A stretch of 41,488 nt of DNA from Bacteroidales bacterium (GTDB lineage: Bacteria > Bacteroidota > Bacteroidia > Bacteroidales > P3), in NCBI GenBank assembly GCA_017522255.1, contig JAFWZP010000034.1, forward strand, positions 1 to 41,488, read 5' to 3'. This document shows positions 7,462 to 14,514 of the stretch, piece after piece; the stretch's first letter is position 1; every line of letters begins with the position of its first letter. The notes under the pieces are model-generated. The model had not been told where the DNA came from, searched no databases, and worked only from the letters and a program-made list of their open reading frames with translations. A program made the position numbers and the translations under genes.

Positions 7462-8457
7462 CTACATCTGTTGCCGCCATACTATTTCTTTTCGCAATCC
7501 TCGGCTATATGCATATCTCGAAAACGAGAGCAAAGGCGTTATATGCTCAATATACCGGCGTTCGCCCCATCTCGAACATTCAAGCAATTGACTATAAAGC
7601 GACATCTTTCTTTTCAATCGTTTCTTGCTTCGAGAGTTCAGTAATATTTTATGCCTGCTTAAATGATAACCCAAAAAAGAAATACCTTGCCCTTTGTCGG
7701 ACAAAACAGACACCTTTAATTCCAATTTCAACTCACATTTCATATAATCATTAACAGCCTCTACATACTGTCCGAGCCTATGCTTATCATTCGAAAAGAG
7801 TAGAAAATCATCCATATATCTTACATACTCTCTTACTTTCAGTACTTCCTTACACCAATGGTCGAACGACGAAAGGTAATAGTTGGCAAAATACTGACTT
7901 GTAAGGTTCCCTATCGGCAATCCTTTGCCATCTGCCACACTATAACTATCTATTATGGCAAAGAATATTTTCAGCAACACTTTGTCCTTAAACAATCGTG
8001 CTATCTTTTCTTTAAGCAGTTGGTGGTCTATGGTGTCGAAATAATGCCGTACATCAAATTTGCCTACATACTCGCAAGTATTTATGCCGTCAAAAGCACG
8101 ATTCAAAGCAGCATAAACACCTTTACCCGGACGTGTAGCATAGGTGGTATAAATAAAATGACGTTCAAACACACTGTGGCATACATTCATCAGTGCATGA
8201 TGTAGCACCCTTTCGGGAAACGATGCCGCACATATTGTTCGCAACTTTGGGTCGTAAATCTTGAAATAAGTGTAATTACCCACCTGTACATCGCCACTAC
8301 TAATCTGCAACGAAAGCCGATAAAGATTATCTTCCAAATTATCGGCATAATTCAACACTGCTTCTTTATCCCACTTACCTTTTGCTGCTTTGTGGAAAGC
8401 AAGCATCAAATTGTCCATATCCGATACACGGGAAATTAAATTACCTACCCTCTTCAT
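7462..8457 (-). CDS. DGR-type reverse transcriptase
   Basis: 331-residue RT that copies the TR RNA into an adenine-mutated cDNA used to overwrite the VR. Recognisable motifs: FDVRHYFDTID (about 134-144, palm motif with the first metal-binding Asp), GLPIGNLTSQ (179-188; the terminal SQ is typical of DGR RTs, where group II intron RTs have a PQG..SP pattern), and the catalytic YMDD (214-217, in EYVRYMDDFLLF). No maturase or endonuclease domain follows, and the length is normal for DGR RTs. Its start overlaps the 3' end of the HRDC gene by 17 bp, implying translational coupling. Its stop abuts the TR. The TR position and adenine pattern confirm the assignment. Confidence 0.96.
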   Translation of the reverse strand: MKRVGNLISRVSDMDNLMLAFHKAAKGKWDKEAVLNYADNLEDNLYRLSLQISSGDVQVGNYTYFKIYDPKLRTICAASFPERVLHHALMNVCHSVFERHFIYTTYATRPGKGVYAALNRAFDGINTCEYVGKFDVRHYFDTIDHQLLKEKIARLFKDKVLLKIFFAIIDSYSVADGKGLPIGNLTSQYFANYYLSSFDHWCKEVLKVREYVRYMDDFLLFSNDKHRLGQYVEAVNDYMKCELKLELKVSVLSDKGQGISFLGYHLSRHKILLNSRSKKRLKRKMSLYSQLLECSRWGERRYIEHITPLLSFSRYAYSRGLRKEIVWRQQM

Positions 8458-8917
8458 TATTTATATCCATAAAAGTTGCATTATACATATCCACCATTAT
8501 TTTGCCATACTTTTCCATCCGTTTGCTTCCAATACCGTCTATCGACAGCATGGTTTTGACATCAAACGAAGGCAACGAAGTCATAGTTGCCAACTCGGCA
8601 TCGGTAAAAACAGCGTAGGCCGGTACTGCATCGTTTTGTGCTATCTGCTTTCGTAATGCACGCAAATCCGAGAACATCTTAAAAGCCTTTTCGTCAAGCA
8701 CATTCTTATAATCTATCTTATCCTTTGCCGGTTGACTACTTTCCAACTGTGCCGGCAACTGCATATAGGTTATACAAAACGACCAATAACTATCGCCCGA
8801 AATATTTACTACTTCTTTGTCAACCTTTATAATTTTGTGAGAACGCAAAAACTTATTCAAAGCCTCTTGCTGTTCTTCGCCTCCCAATACGGGTATTGTA
8901 TAAATTGCATATTGCAT
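8441..8917 (-). CDS. HRDC-domain DGR accessory protein
   Basis: 158 residues. The C-terminal half (about 80-150: KAFKMFSDLRALRKQIAQNDAVPAYAVFTDAEL...LSIDGIGSKRMEKYG) is an HRDC fold, the nucleic-acid-binding helical domain found at the C-termini of RecQ helicases and RNase D. In many DGRs an HRDC protein takes the place of the Avd accessory factor next to the RT. It is thought to help bind template RNA or cDNA. The N-terminal half (MQYAIYTIPVLGGEEQQEALNKFL) is not a domain I can name, but similar text precedes the HRDC domain in DGR accessory proteins. It overlaps the RT start by 17 bp. It is separated from the target gene by a large inverted repeat (8935-9029). Confidence 0.9.
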   Translation of the reverse strand: MQYAIYTIPVLGGEEQQEALNKFLRSHKIIKVDKEVVNISGDSYWSFCITYMQLPAQLESSQPAKDKIDYKNVLDEKAFKMFSDLRALRKQIAQNDAVPAYAVFTDAELATMTSLPSFDVKTMLSIDGIGSKRMEKYGKIMVDMYNATFMDINNEEGR

Positions 8918-8934
8918 AACTATTCGTATTTATA

Positions 8935-9029
8935 AAAAAGAAAAAGCTGTGGCATTCATTCCGTTCGCCGCTGCGTTCGTCCCTCACTTCGCTTGCTCTC
9001 TGCATAAATACCACAGCTTTTCTTTTTTT
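8935..9029. terminator. Large inverted repeat just downstream of the VR
   Basis: Arms of about 21 bp (8935-8956 with AGCTGTGGCATT, and 9007-9029 with AATACCACAGCT) flank a 50-base loop. Each arm ends in an A or T run, so it can work as a terminator after the target gene on the minus strand. DGR targets often carry a hairpin downstream of the VR that aids retrohoming, so this structure may have that role too. Confidence 0.65.
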
Positions 9030-9061
9030 TCTTCTTTTTAGCTTAGAACTTTGGTGGTAAC

Positions 9062-9188
9062 CTTAGAGGGCAAGCCGCAGACCGTAGTTGAAGTCCCAAT
9101 TGCCGGGGGTGTTGTCGATGCGACTCGACACACGCACGTCCCCCGCATGGCTGATCCAACTACCGCCACGCAAAACGCGGCCGCCCGA
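9062..9188 (-). other. DGR variable repeat (VR), 3' end of the kinase-FGE gene
   Basis: Encodes residues 636-676 and the stop of the target protein. Compared with the TR, amino acids differ at 636, 638, 647, 648, 649, 651, 652, 657, 659, 660, 666, 667, 668 and 670. Four further Asn positions (661, 665, 669 and the third Asn codon before the conserved TPG) are kept. The framework (RVLRGGSW, VRV, TPG, GLRLAL) is invariant. This is the usual ligand-facing surface of the C-type lectin-like FGE fold. Homology to the TR stops at both ends (9061 differs at a non-adenine base). Confidence 0.97.
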
Positions 9189-11093
9189 ATTACGTGGACT
9201 ATTATAATTATCGCACCATTTGTCCTGGCACCACTCCCATACATTACCACTCATATCGTATATACCCAACTCGTTGGGCTGCTTGGTTTTTACTTTATGG
9301 GTGGTACTACCACTATTATCACCGTACCATGCCACTGTTCCTACACTGTTGCTACCGGCATATTTATAACCATTGCTACGGTTGCCACCACGGGCTGCAT
9401 ACTCCCACTCCGCTTCGCTTGGTAAGCGGAAGTTTTGTCCCGTCAATTGGTTCAGCTTTCTTATAAATGTTTGGCAGTCGTCCCACGAAACCCGCTCAAC
9501 AGGGCGTTGCATATCACCTGTAAAGTTCGATGGGTTGCTACCCATAACGGCTTGCCACAGCTCTTGCGTAACCTCGGTTTCGCCTATCATAAAATCTGAT
9601 ACATATTCGTTGTGAGCAGGCTTTTCATCACTATAGGCATCCGAGCCTTGCTCCGATGTGGCTCCCATAGTGTAGGTACCACCTTGCACGGCTATCATCT
9701 TAAAGGTTACCCCATTGGCGGTAAAAATACCACTCTGCTGCTTTCTTGCATTGCGTTGCTCTTCGGCTATGCGTTCTTGCTCTTCGCGTTGTTTGCGAGC
9801 TGCTTCTTCTTGTTTGCGTTGCTCCTCAGCTATGCGTTCTTGTTCTTCGCGTTGCTTGCGGTCGGCTTCGGCTTGCTCACGTTTGCGTTGCTCCTCTGCC
9901 AAACGTTCCTGCTCTTCGCGTTGTGTGGTTAAGGGTTCTACCACTGCTGTCGTATCAACAACAGCTTCTTCAGCAACAACAGCTTCCAGAGAAGGATCAT
10001 TGTTGGTCAGAACAACGCCTATTACAACGCCCAACACCACTGCAAGAACGCCCAAGATATATTTCAAATAACCTGGCTTGGGGGCAGGTGGCGTTGGTGT
10101 TGGCTTCGGCGGTGCCGGCGGTGTTGGTGGCTTGGGCTTCGGTGCTTCGTGTATAGTGTCGTCAGACTCTATTATGGTATTAGGTTCTTCGGCCAACAAT
10201 GCCACAAACTCATTAACCGTTTGGCAGCGGTCTACTACCCTATCGGCCATAGCCTTCTTTATGGCTCGTATGGTGGTTATGCTTACATTCTTGTCTTGCA
10301 ACTCGTAGGCAGGGAAGCCGTGGTTCATCACCTCCGAGGCTTTGGGTGGCGTGTTGCCCGTAAGCATCTTAAACACTGTGGCTCCAAAGGCATATACGTC
10401 CATCGTTACGGGGAATTTGCCTTTGCTTTCTTGGTAGTCGCCTTGCTCTATAGGGGCATAGCCGGGGGTGCCAAGGCCTACGGTGGTGCTGCTTTCGGCT
10501 TTGCCATCGGAGGTGTATTGCTTAGAGAGGCCGAAGTCGATAACAACGGGGGTGCCGTCGGCTCGCAGCATTATGTTGCCGGGCTTAAGGTCGAGGTGCA
10601 GCATGCCTCGGCTGTGCATATAGCTCAACGCATCGCCTATCTTGAAGGCAAGGCTCTTGGCTTCGCCCTCGCCAAGACCGCCATGGCTCTTTATCCGTTC
10701 CTCGAGGCTGCCACCCTCGCAATACTCCATAACATAGTAGGCGGTGCCGTTGGTCTCGAAACTCTCCAATACCTTTACTATGCCGGGGTGTTGCAGCTTG
10801 CTCAGGTTCTGCGATTCTTTTATAAACTTAGACTTATACTTCTCGTACAGTCCTTCTTTGCCACCGGTGCTAATGCTCGTAACCCGCGTGCCCTCGCGTC
10901 CGTTGAGGTCTTTCATAAAAAACTCCTTAACGGCCACTTTGGTATCCACTTCAAAGGTCCCCAATTCGCCTTGCACCTTCAATTTGGTTGTCGCAAGGTA
11001 GGTTATTCCAAAGCTACCTTGCCCCAACACTTTCTCTATCTTGTACTCACGGCTCTTGCCATGCAGTACCATACCTTGTTGCAATGTATTCAT
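9063..11093 (-). CDS. Transmembrane Ser/Thr protein kinase with a DGR-diversified FGE-sulfatase sensor domain
   Basis: 676 residues. A eukaryote-like kinase domain (about 17-300) has the glycine loop GQGSFG (24-29), ATP-binding Lys in VAVKEF (K56), catalytic HLDLKPGN (D168), DFG (186-188) and APIE. A Pro-rich linker (316-340) precedes one membrane helix (343-363). Then comes a charged coiled coil built of REEQERIAEEQRK repeats (388-453) and an FGE-sulfatase/C-type-lectin-like domain (455-676) with the usual VTQELWQAVMG, FRLPSEAEWEYAARGG and GNVWEW motifs. The last 41 residues are the VR. Inferred topology: cytoplasmic kinase, periplasmic or surface-exposed variable ligand-binding tip, so a receptor kinase whose specificity is tuned by the DGR. 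The linker and membrane helix are nearly identical to those of the next kinase upstream. The domain is unlikely to be an active formylglycine generator. Start chosen at MNTLQQGMVL, with AT-rich DNA before it. Confidence 0.95.
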   Translation of the reverse strand: MNTLQQGMVLHGKSREYKIEKVLGQGSFGITYLATTKLKVQGELGTFEVDTKVAVKEFFMKDLNGREGTRVTSISTGGKEGLYEKYKSKFIKESQNLSKLQHPGIVKVLESFETNGTAYYVMEYCEGGSLEERIKSHGGLGEGEAKSLAFKIGDALSYMHSRGMLHLDLKPGNIMLRADGTPVVIDFGLSKQYTSDGKAESSTTVGLGTPGYAPIEQGDYQESKGKFPVTMDVYAFGATVFKMLTGNTPPKASEVMNHGFPAYELQDKNVSITTIRAIKKAMADRVVDRCQTVNEFVALLAEEPNTIIESDDTIHEAPKPKPPTPPAPPKPTPTPPAPKPGYLKYILGVLAVVLGVVIGVVLTNNDPSLEAVVAEEAVVDTTAVVEPLTTQREEQERLAEEQRKREQAEADRKQREEQERIAEEQRKQEEAARKQREEQERIAEEQRNARKQQSGIFTANGVTFKMIAVQGGTYTMGATSEQGSDAYSDEKPAHNEYVSDFMIGETEVTQELWQAVMGSNPSNFTGDMQRPVERVSWDDCQTFIRKLNQLTGQNFRLPSEAEWEYAARGGNRSNGYKYAGSNSVGTVAWYGDNSGSTTHKVKTKQPNELGIYDMSGNVWEWCQDKWCDNYNSPRNSGGRVLRGGSWISHAGDVRVSSRIDNTPGNWDFNYGLRLAL

Positions 11094-11140
11094 TATAATA
11101 TTATTTATATTTTATTTTATTATTTTTTTATCTCATTACG

Positions 11141-11220
11141 TTTGTCCCCGCCGCCGGCGTGGCTATATATGTGGCGGCTCAAAGCTCAAAGCTCATCGCT
11201 CATTATCCGTTCGACTAAAG
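11141..11220. repeat. Dispersed intergenic hairpin element, copy C
   Basis: Carries TTACGTTTGTCCCCGCCG, hairpin CGCCGCCGGCG, then TATATATGTGGCGGCTCAAAG and the GCTCATCGCTCA tail ending CCGTTCGACTAAAG as in copy A. It is in the same orientation as copies A and B. It occupies the gap between the two kinase genes. Confidence 0.75.
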
Positions 11221-11340
11221 AGAACTAAAGTTCGACTAAAATCACTTACTATAACAAACCTTAAGACTCATAATATCAAAGTCTTTACTTCAACAAAAGA
11301 AGCCTAAGTTCGACTAAACAGAACTAAAGTTCGACTAAAA
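11209..11340. repeat. Paired 21-bp direct repeats in the inter-kinase gap
   Basis: GTTCGACTAAA occurs at 11209, 11230, 11308 and 11329, i.e. two pairs with 21-bp spacing, each pair separated by GAACTAAA text. The first copy is also the end of hairpin element copy C. No gene is visible in the 411-bp gap, and I could not identify a clear promoter for the downstream kinase. Confidence 0.6.
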
Positions 11341-11443
11341 TCCATTTCTTTTTCTCTGTCAATTTAATAAGTCCCTCCTTCTTTAAAACATTTTTTTCTG
11401 AATATCACATCTGCCATATTATATAATTATTCATTTTCCGCTT

Positions 11444-11462
11444 GGGCGAATACGATTCGCCC
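11444..11462 (-). terminator. Perfect 7-bp hairpin downstream of the FISUMP kinase gene
   Basis: GGGCGAA (11444-11450), TACGA loop, TTCGCCC (11456-11462). It lies about 40 bp past the stop of the kinase gene. The minus-strand U tract is weak. The text GGGCGAATACGATTCGCCC also resembles a widely spread bacterial intergenic hairpin, so it may be a repeat rather than a dedicated terminator. Confidence 0.4.
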
Positions 11463-11504
11463 CTACAATCACCTATTTTCAAAAAAAATCGACCGCGCTT
11501 CGCT

Positions 11505-13316
11505 TTATTCTGAAACCGGGCGAACCGTACGCCCGAGGTAGCGAAAGTCCCAAATCACACCGCGGTAGCCACAGGTGAAGTAGAGGCCGTAGGCACCGTT
11601 GGCAAAGCTCTTGCGGGGCGTGGAACTCCAATAGTAGCCGCCCTCACCAACGTCGGTAGACGACCCGTAGCAGTAGCCCGCAGCAGGAAGAAAGATACCG
11701 TTGCCATTGGGTCCCGTTACTCTATGGCCGTTTACGCCGCTTTGGCTTGTCCATGTCCAGGTGCATCTATTTTTTAGTTCTTCCATCTCCCGTTTGGTAG
11801 GCAGTCGCCAGCTACCACCCCAATTGGAGCGGGCTGCATCGTAGTTGCTATTGCCGCTTATATCACTCATGTTTTTGCCGTATGTACGGCTATTGTCTGG
11901 AGTATACTCACTCTTGGTAGTGGTTTCGCCCCAAGCGTAGTAGTTGCCGTAGCCGTGCGGTTGGCTTGCCCCAACATTGCAAGTAGCCCACTTTACGCTT
12001 AAACCTAGGTCTACCCAGTCATGGCCGCGTATAGTGCCTCTGTCTACTATCTCTTTTACTGCAGCCTCCTCCACAGCTGCCACTGCTTCTACAACCAACT
12101 CTTCGGGTATCTCTTCTTCTGCAACCTCCTCCACAGCTGCCAATGCTTCTACAACCAACTCTTCGGGTATCTCTTCTTCTGCAACCATCTCTTCAACAAC
12201 AGCTTCCGGAGCAGGCTCATTGTTGGTGAGTACAACGCCTATTACAACGCCTAATGCCACTGCAAGTACGCCCAATATATATTTCAAATAATTGGGCTTG
12301 GGTGCCGGTGGGTCTTTTATAACTCCGGTTGCAGGAGGGGTAGGCTTCGGTGGTGTCGGTTTTTGCTTTGGTGTTTCGTGTATGGTGTCGTCCGAGTCGT
12401 CCACTTCGGCTACAAGCTCTTCGTTGGGTTTGTTTAGCAGCTGTAGAAATTCGGCTATGTTTTGCGGGCGGTCGGCTTTGTTTACCTGCATGGCTGCGGC
12501 TATGGCTGCCACGGTGGTAGCGGACACGCCTTTTCCTTCCAACAGCTTGGCGGGAAAGGTGGCCTTCATCTCCGATATTTCGTCGGGTTCGGGTGGGCGT
12601 GTGGCAGTAAGCATATATAGTAGTGTAGCTGCCGCCGAATATATATCGGTGGCAGGGCTAAACTTTTTCATCTCGCCACCTATGTATTGCTCAAGGGGCG
12701 CGTAGCCCTTGCTTCGTGCCACGGGTGTGGAGGTGGTTTGGTGCCCTACCTCGTCGTAGTGCTTGGATATACCAAAGTCTATAAGCACCAGGTTGCCGTC
12801 GTTGTCTATCATTATATTGCCGGGCTTCACATCCAGGTGCAGAATATTATTGGCGTGTATATGCCTTAGGGCATCGCATAGCTGCCGTGTGTAGTTCAGG
12901 GCTTTGGCTTCGGGCAAAGCACCGTTCTTTTCCACATATTCCTTCAGACTGCCGTTGGCGTGGTAGTTCATCACGTAATAGGCGGTGCCGTTCTCTTCGA
13001 AGGTGTCTATTATGCGTACTATGTGTTTGTGTTCCACACCGGCAATAAGCAGTGCCTCTTTTATAAACTTTTCGCGGAAACGCCTTACTATGTCTTCACT
13101 GCCTTGGCTGCCCACCGACACGAACGACGAAGTGGTGTCGCGGTTGCAATGCTCCTTCATAAAGAATTCTTTAATGGCCACCTTTCGTCCAAGGCTTACC
13201 TGAGTGGCAAGGTAGGTTATTCCAAATCCCCCTTGTCCCAATATGCTTTCTATTCTGTATTTGCCACCCTGTAGCATGGCTCCGGGGCTTAGGCACAATC
13301 TTTCGTCTATGTCCAT
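11505..13316 (-). CDS. Transmembrane Ser/Thr protein kinase with C-terminal FISUMP domain
   Basis: 603 residues, paralogue of the DGR target. Kinase domain about 20-295 with GQGGFG (27-32), VAIKEF (K49), HLDVKPGN (D162), DFG (180-182) and APLE (206-209). The Pro-rich linker and membrane helix (343-363, YLKYILGVLAVALGVVIGVV) are almost identical to the helix in the DGR target. An acidic stalk follows with a duplicated EEIPEELVVEALAAVEEV unit (about 375-420). The C-terminus (433-603) is a Fibrobacter-succinogenes-major-paralogue (FISUMP) domain: VDLGLSVKWATCNVGA, YYAWGET, WRLPTKREMEEL, FLPAAGYCYG, GYYWSST and VRPV. FISUMP is also a lectin-like fold. No TR matching its 3' end is present here, so I do not call it a DGR target. 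It starts 27 bp after the anti-sigma-like gene and is probably co-transcribed with the sigma factor. Confidence 0.93.
   Translation of the reverse strand: MDIDERLCLSPGAMLQGGKYRIESILGQGGFGITYLATQVSLGRKVAIKEFFMKEHCNRDTTSSFVSVGSQGSEDIVRRFREKFIKEALLIAGVEHKHIVRIIDTFEENGTAYYVMNYHANGSLKEYVEKNGALPEAKALNYTRQLCDALRHIHANNILHLDVKPGNIMIDNDGNLVLIDFGISKHYDEVGHQTTSTPVARSKGYAPLEQYIGGEMKKFSPATDIYSAAATLLYMLTATRPPEPDEISEMKATFPAKLLEGKGVSATTVAAIAAAMQVNKADRPQNIAEFLQLLNKPNEELVAEVDDSDDTIHETPKQKPTPPKPTPPATGVIKDPPAPKPNYLKYILGVLAVALGVVIGVVLTNNEPAPEAVVEEMVAEEEIPEELVVEALAAVEEVAEEEIPEELVVEAVAAVEEAAVKEIVDRGTIRGHDWVDLGLSVKWATCNVGASQPHGYGNYYAWGETTTKSEYTPDNSRTYGKNMSDISGNSNYDAARSNWGGSWRLPTKREMEELKNRCTWTWTSQSGVNGHRVTGPNGNGIFLPAAGYCYGSSTDVGEGGYYWSSTPRKSFANGAYGLYFTCGYRGVIWDFRYLGRTVRPVSE
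12061..12180 (-). repeat. 60-bp tandem duplication inside the FISUMP kinase gene
   Basis: 12061-12120 and 12121-12180 are two copies of a 60-bp unit with only a few differences, followed by the start of a third. It encodes the acidic stalk between membrane helix and FISUMP domain, so it sets stalk length. The unit is a multiple of three, so changes in copy number keep frame. Confidence 0.9.
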
Positions 13317-13343
13317 AATACTATTTTATATATAATGTATTTT

Positions 13344-13775
13344 CTATTCTATTCCGTTTGCTATATCGGAGGCATCGCCATGGTCGGTGTCGAAAGTATG
13401 GTCGGTGTCTTCGAGAGTATCCACTGTGTTGCTGTCAATCATTCCGGCACTGTGGTTATTGTCGGTAGTGGGTTGCTCAAAATCGTCGGTCGACGTTAGT
13501 TCAATGTCGTAGTCCACCACATCCAAGCTGTCCTGAATATCTAAATCGGCCACCAACGGCAATTCGAACGCTTCCATAAAATCGGGATAATCCTCGCTGA
13601 TAGAAGCCGCCATATCCATTTCCAAACCTCTTACGTCGTCCACCATATTGCTCAGCTCGGGGTTGGTGGTCATAAGTTTTTCGAATGTCTTCAGTTCTTC
13701 TCCGCTTAGTTTTCCTTCCAGATAAGCCCCAATCGTTTCGGGCGATACAGCTGTAGGTTCAATGTTTCGTGTCAT
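13344..13775 (-). CDS. Small acidic anti-sigma-like protein
   Basis: 143 residues, very acidic. The N-terminal 45 residues (PETIGAYLEGKLSGEELKTFEKLMTTNPELSNMVDDVRGLE) resemble the helical sigma-binding segment of anti-sigma factors, without the zinc-binding HxxxCxxC motif. The rest is a low-complexity Asp/Thr-rich tail, and there is no membrane segment. It overlaps the end of the sigma-factor gene by 4 bp (ATGA) and is followed 27 bp later by the kinase gene. The arrangement sigma, small acidic partner, kinase suggests the partner controls the sigma factor, perhaps by phosphorylation of its Thr-rich tail. That is inference from position and composition. Confidence 0.7.
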   Translation of the reverse strand: MTRNIEPTAVSPETIGAYLEGKLSGEELKTFEKLMTTNPELSNMVDDVRGLEMDMAASISEDYPDFMEAFELPLVADLDIQDSLDVVDYDIELTSTDDFEQPTTDNNHSAGMIDSNTVDTLEDTDHTFDTDHGDASDIANGIE

Positions 13776-14347
13776 ATTCTGCCCTCCTCTTTTTCTATTG
13801 CATTTTTAAATTTCATCTTAGCCAATAAATGTTTGTTATAATATACGTCCATATTCATGCCCAACTTTTTGGCTGTCTCTTCGTGGGTATAACCTTCTAT
13901 GTAGTGGTAACGCAATAGGTTTCGGTAACGCTCGTTTGCCACCTTTCCCAGCAGGTATTCCACATCGGCCTTATTTATGTTGGACATATCCAAGAGTTGC
14001 ACTTCGCCCCAATTTCTATCACCAAAATCTTCCACAAAGGTAATTTTTTCTTTCTTTCGTCTGAAAAGCATATTGCAATAGTTGATACACACTATTTTAA
14101 GCCACAAACCAAAAGTACATCTTCCTTCAAAAGTTTCTAATGGCGACTTGTTTGTTTTCTTGTTTGGCGTAAGAATGTAGATATAAATGTCGTTGATAAA
14201 TTCGATGCACGAACAAGCATCGGTATAATAATCGTTATACACCGATTTGAACAAAGGATAGTATTTTTCGTAGAAATACTTCTTTGTTACAATCGTATTC
14301 TTTGCTAAAATTCCTTTTACTATTTCGCTGTCTTCCATATAAATCAA
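13772..14347 (-). CDS. ECF-type RNA polymerase sigma factor
   Basis: 191 residues with sigma-70 region 2 (about 20-95: FYEKYYPLFKSVYNDYYTDACSCIEFINDIYIYIL, TFGLWLKIVCINYCNML) and region 4 (about 130-185: YRNLLRYHYIEGYTHEETAKKLGMNMDVYYNKHLLAKMKFKNAI), whose helix-turn-helix would contact the -35 element. No C-terminal extension. It leads the minus-strand gene set that includes the anti-sigma-like protein and the FISUMP kinase, and possibly the DGR genes. A good housekeeping-type promoter (14408-14438) lies about 60 bp upstream. I chose the ATG giving MIYMEDSEIVKG. An internal ATG (MEDSEIVKG) three codons later is equally possible. Confidence 0.9.
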   Translation of the reverse strand: MIYMEDSEIVKGILAKNTIVTKKYFYEKYYPLFKSVYNDYYTDACSCIEFINDIYIYILTPNKKTNKSPLETFEGRCTFGLWLKIVCINYCNMLFRRKKEKITFVEDFGDRNWGEVQLLDMSNINKADVEYLLGKVANERYRNLLRYHYIEGYTHEETAKKLGMNMDVYYNKHLLAKMKFKNAIEKEEGRI

Positions 14348-14407
14348 TATATTAAGTAATAGTTACAACACTTGTACACTATTTTATACATGTCGAATTT
14401 TGTGGTG

Positions 14408-14438
14408 CAAAAATACACAAAATAATTCATTTGACAAA
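14408..14438 (-). promoter_or_regulatory. Promoter of the sigma/kinase gene set
   Basis: On the minus strand TTTG (14438-14435), 19-bp spacer, TAttTTTG (14415-14408). It matches the Bacteroidota primary-sigma consensus, about 60 bp from the sigma-factor start codon. Confidence 0.8.
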
Positions 14439-14444
14439 ATATAA

Positions 14445-14482
14445 ATAAACAAAACCGTCGCACAATAACTGTACGACGGCTC
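14445..14482 (-). terminator. Intrinsic terminator after the DUF2723 gene
   Basis: CCGTCG (14455-14460) and CGACGG (14474-14479) form a stem. Read on the minus strand it is followed by a T-rich stretch. It lies 36 bp past the stop codon at 14515. Confidence 0.7.
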
Positions 14483-14514
14483 AAATTTATTAACCAATCA
14501 AAATAGTCTTTTAC

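Noticed and set aside
7358-7591. Plus-strand ORF across the TR and the end of the RT gene
   Set aside because: The TR explains the repetitive sequence on the minus strand. The plus-strand translation has no family pattern.
9063-9700. Active formylglycine-generating enzyme
   Set aside because: The domain has the fold motifs but is the diversified tip of a receptor kinase. No sulfatase is nearby, so a binding role is more likely.
10149-11228. Long plus-strand ORF (359 aa) opposite the kinase-FGE gene
   Set aside because: It lies antisense to a clear kinase domain with intact motifs and has no recognisable domain itself. The open frame follows from the codon bias of the true gene.
11505-11640. 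A second VR at the end of the FISUMP kinase gene
   Set aside because: It does not align with the TR (no shared framework text), and no other TR-like copy is in the window.
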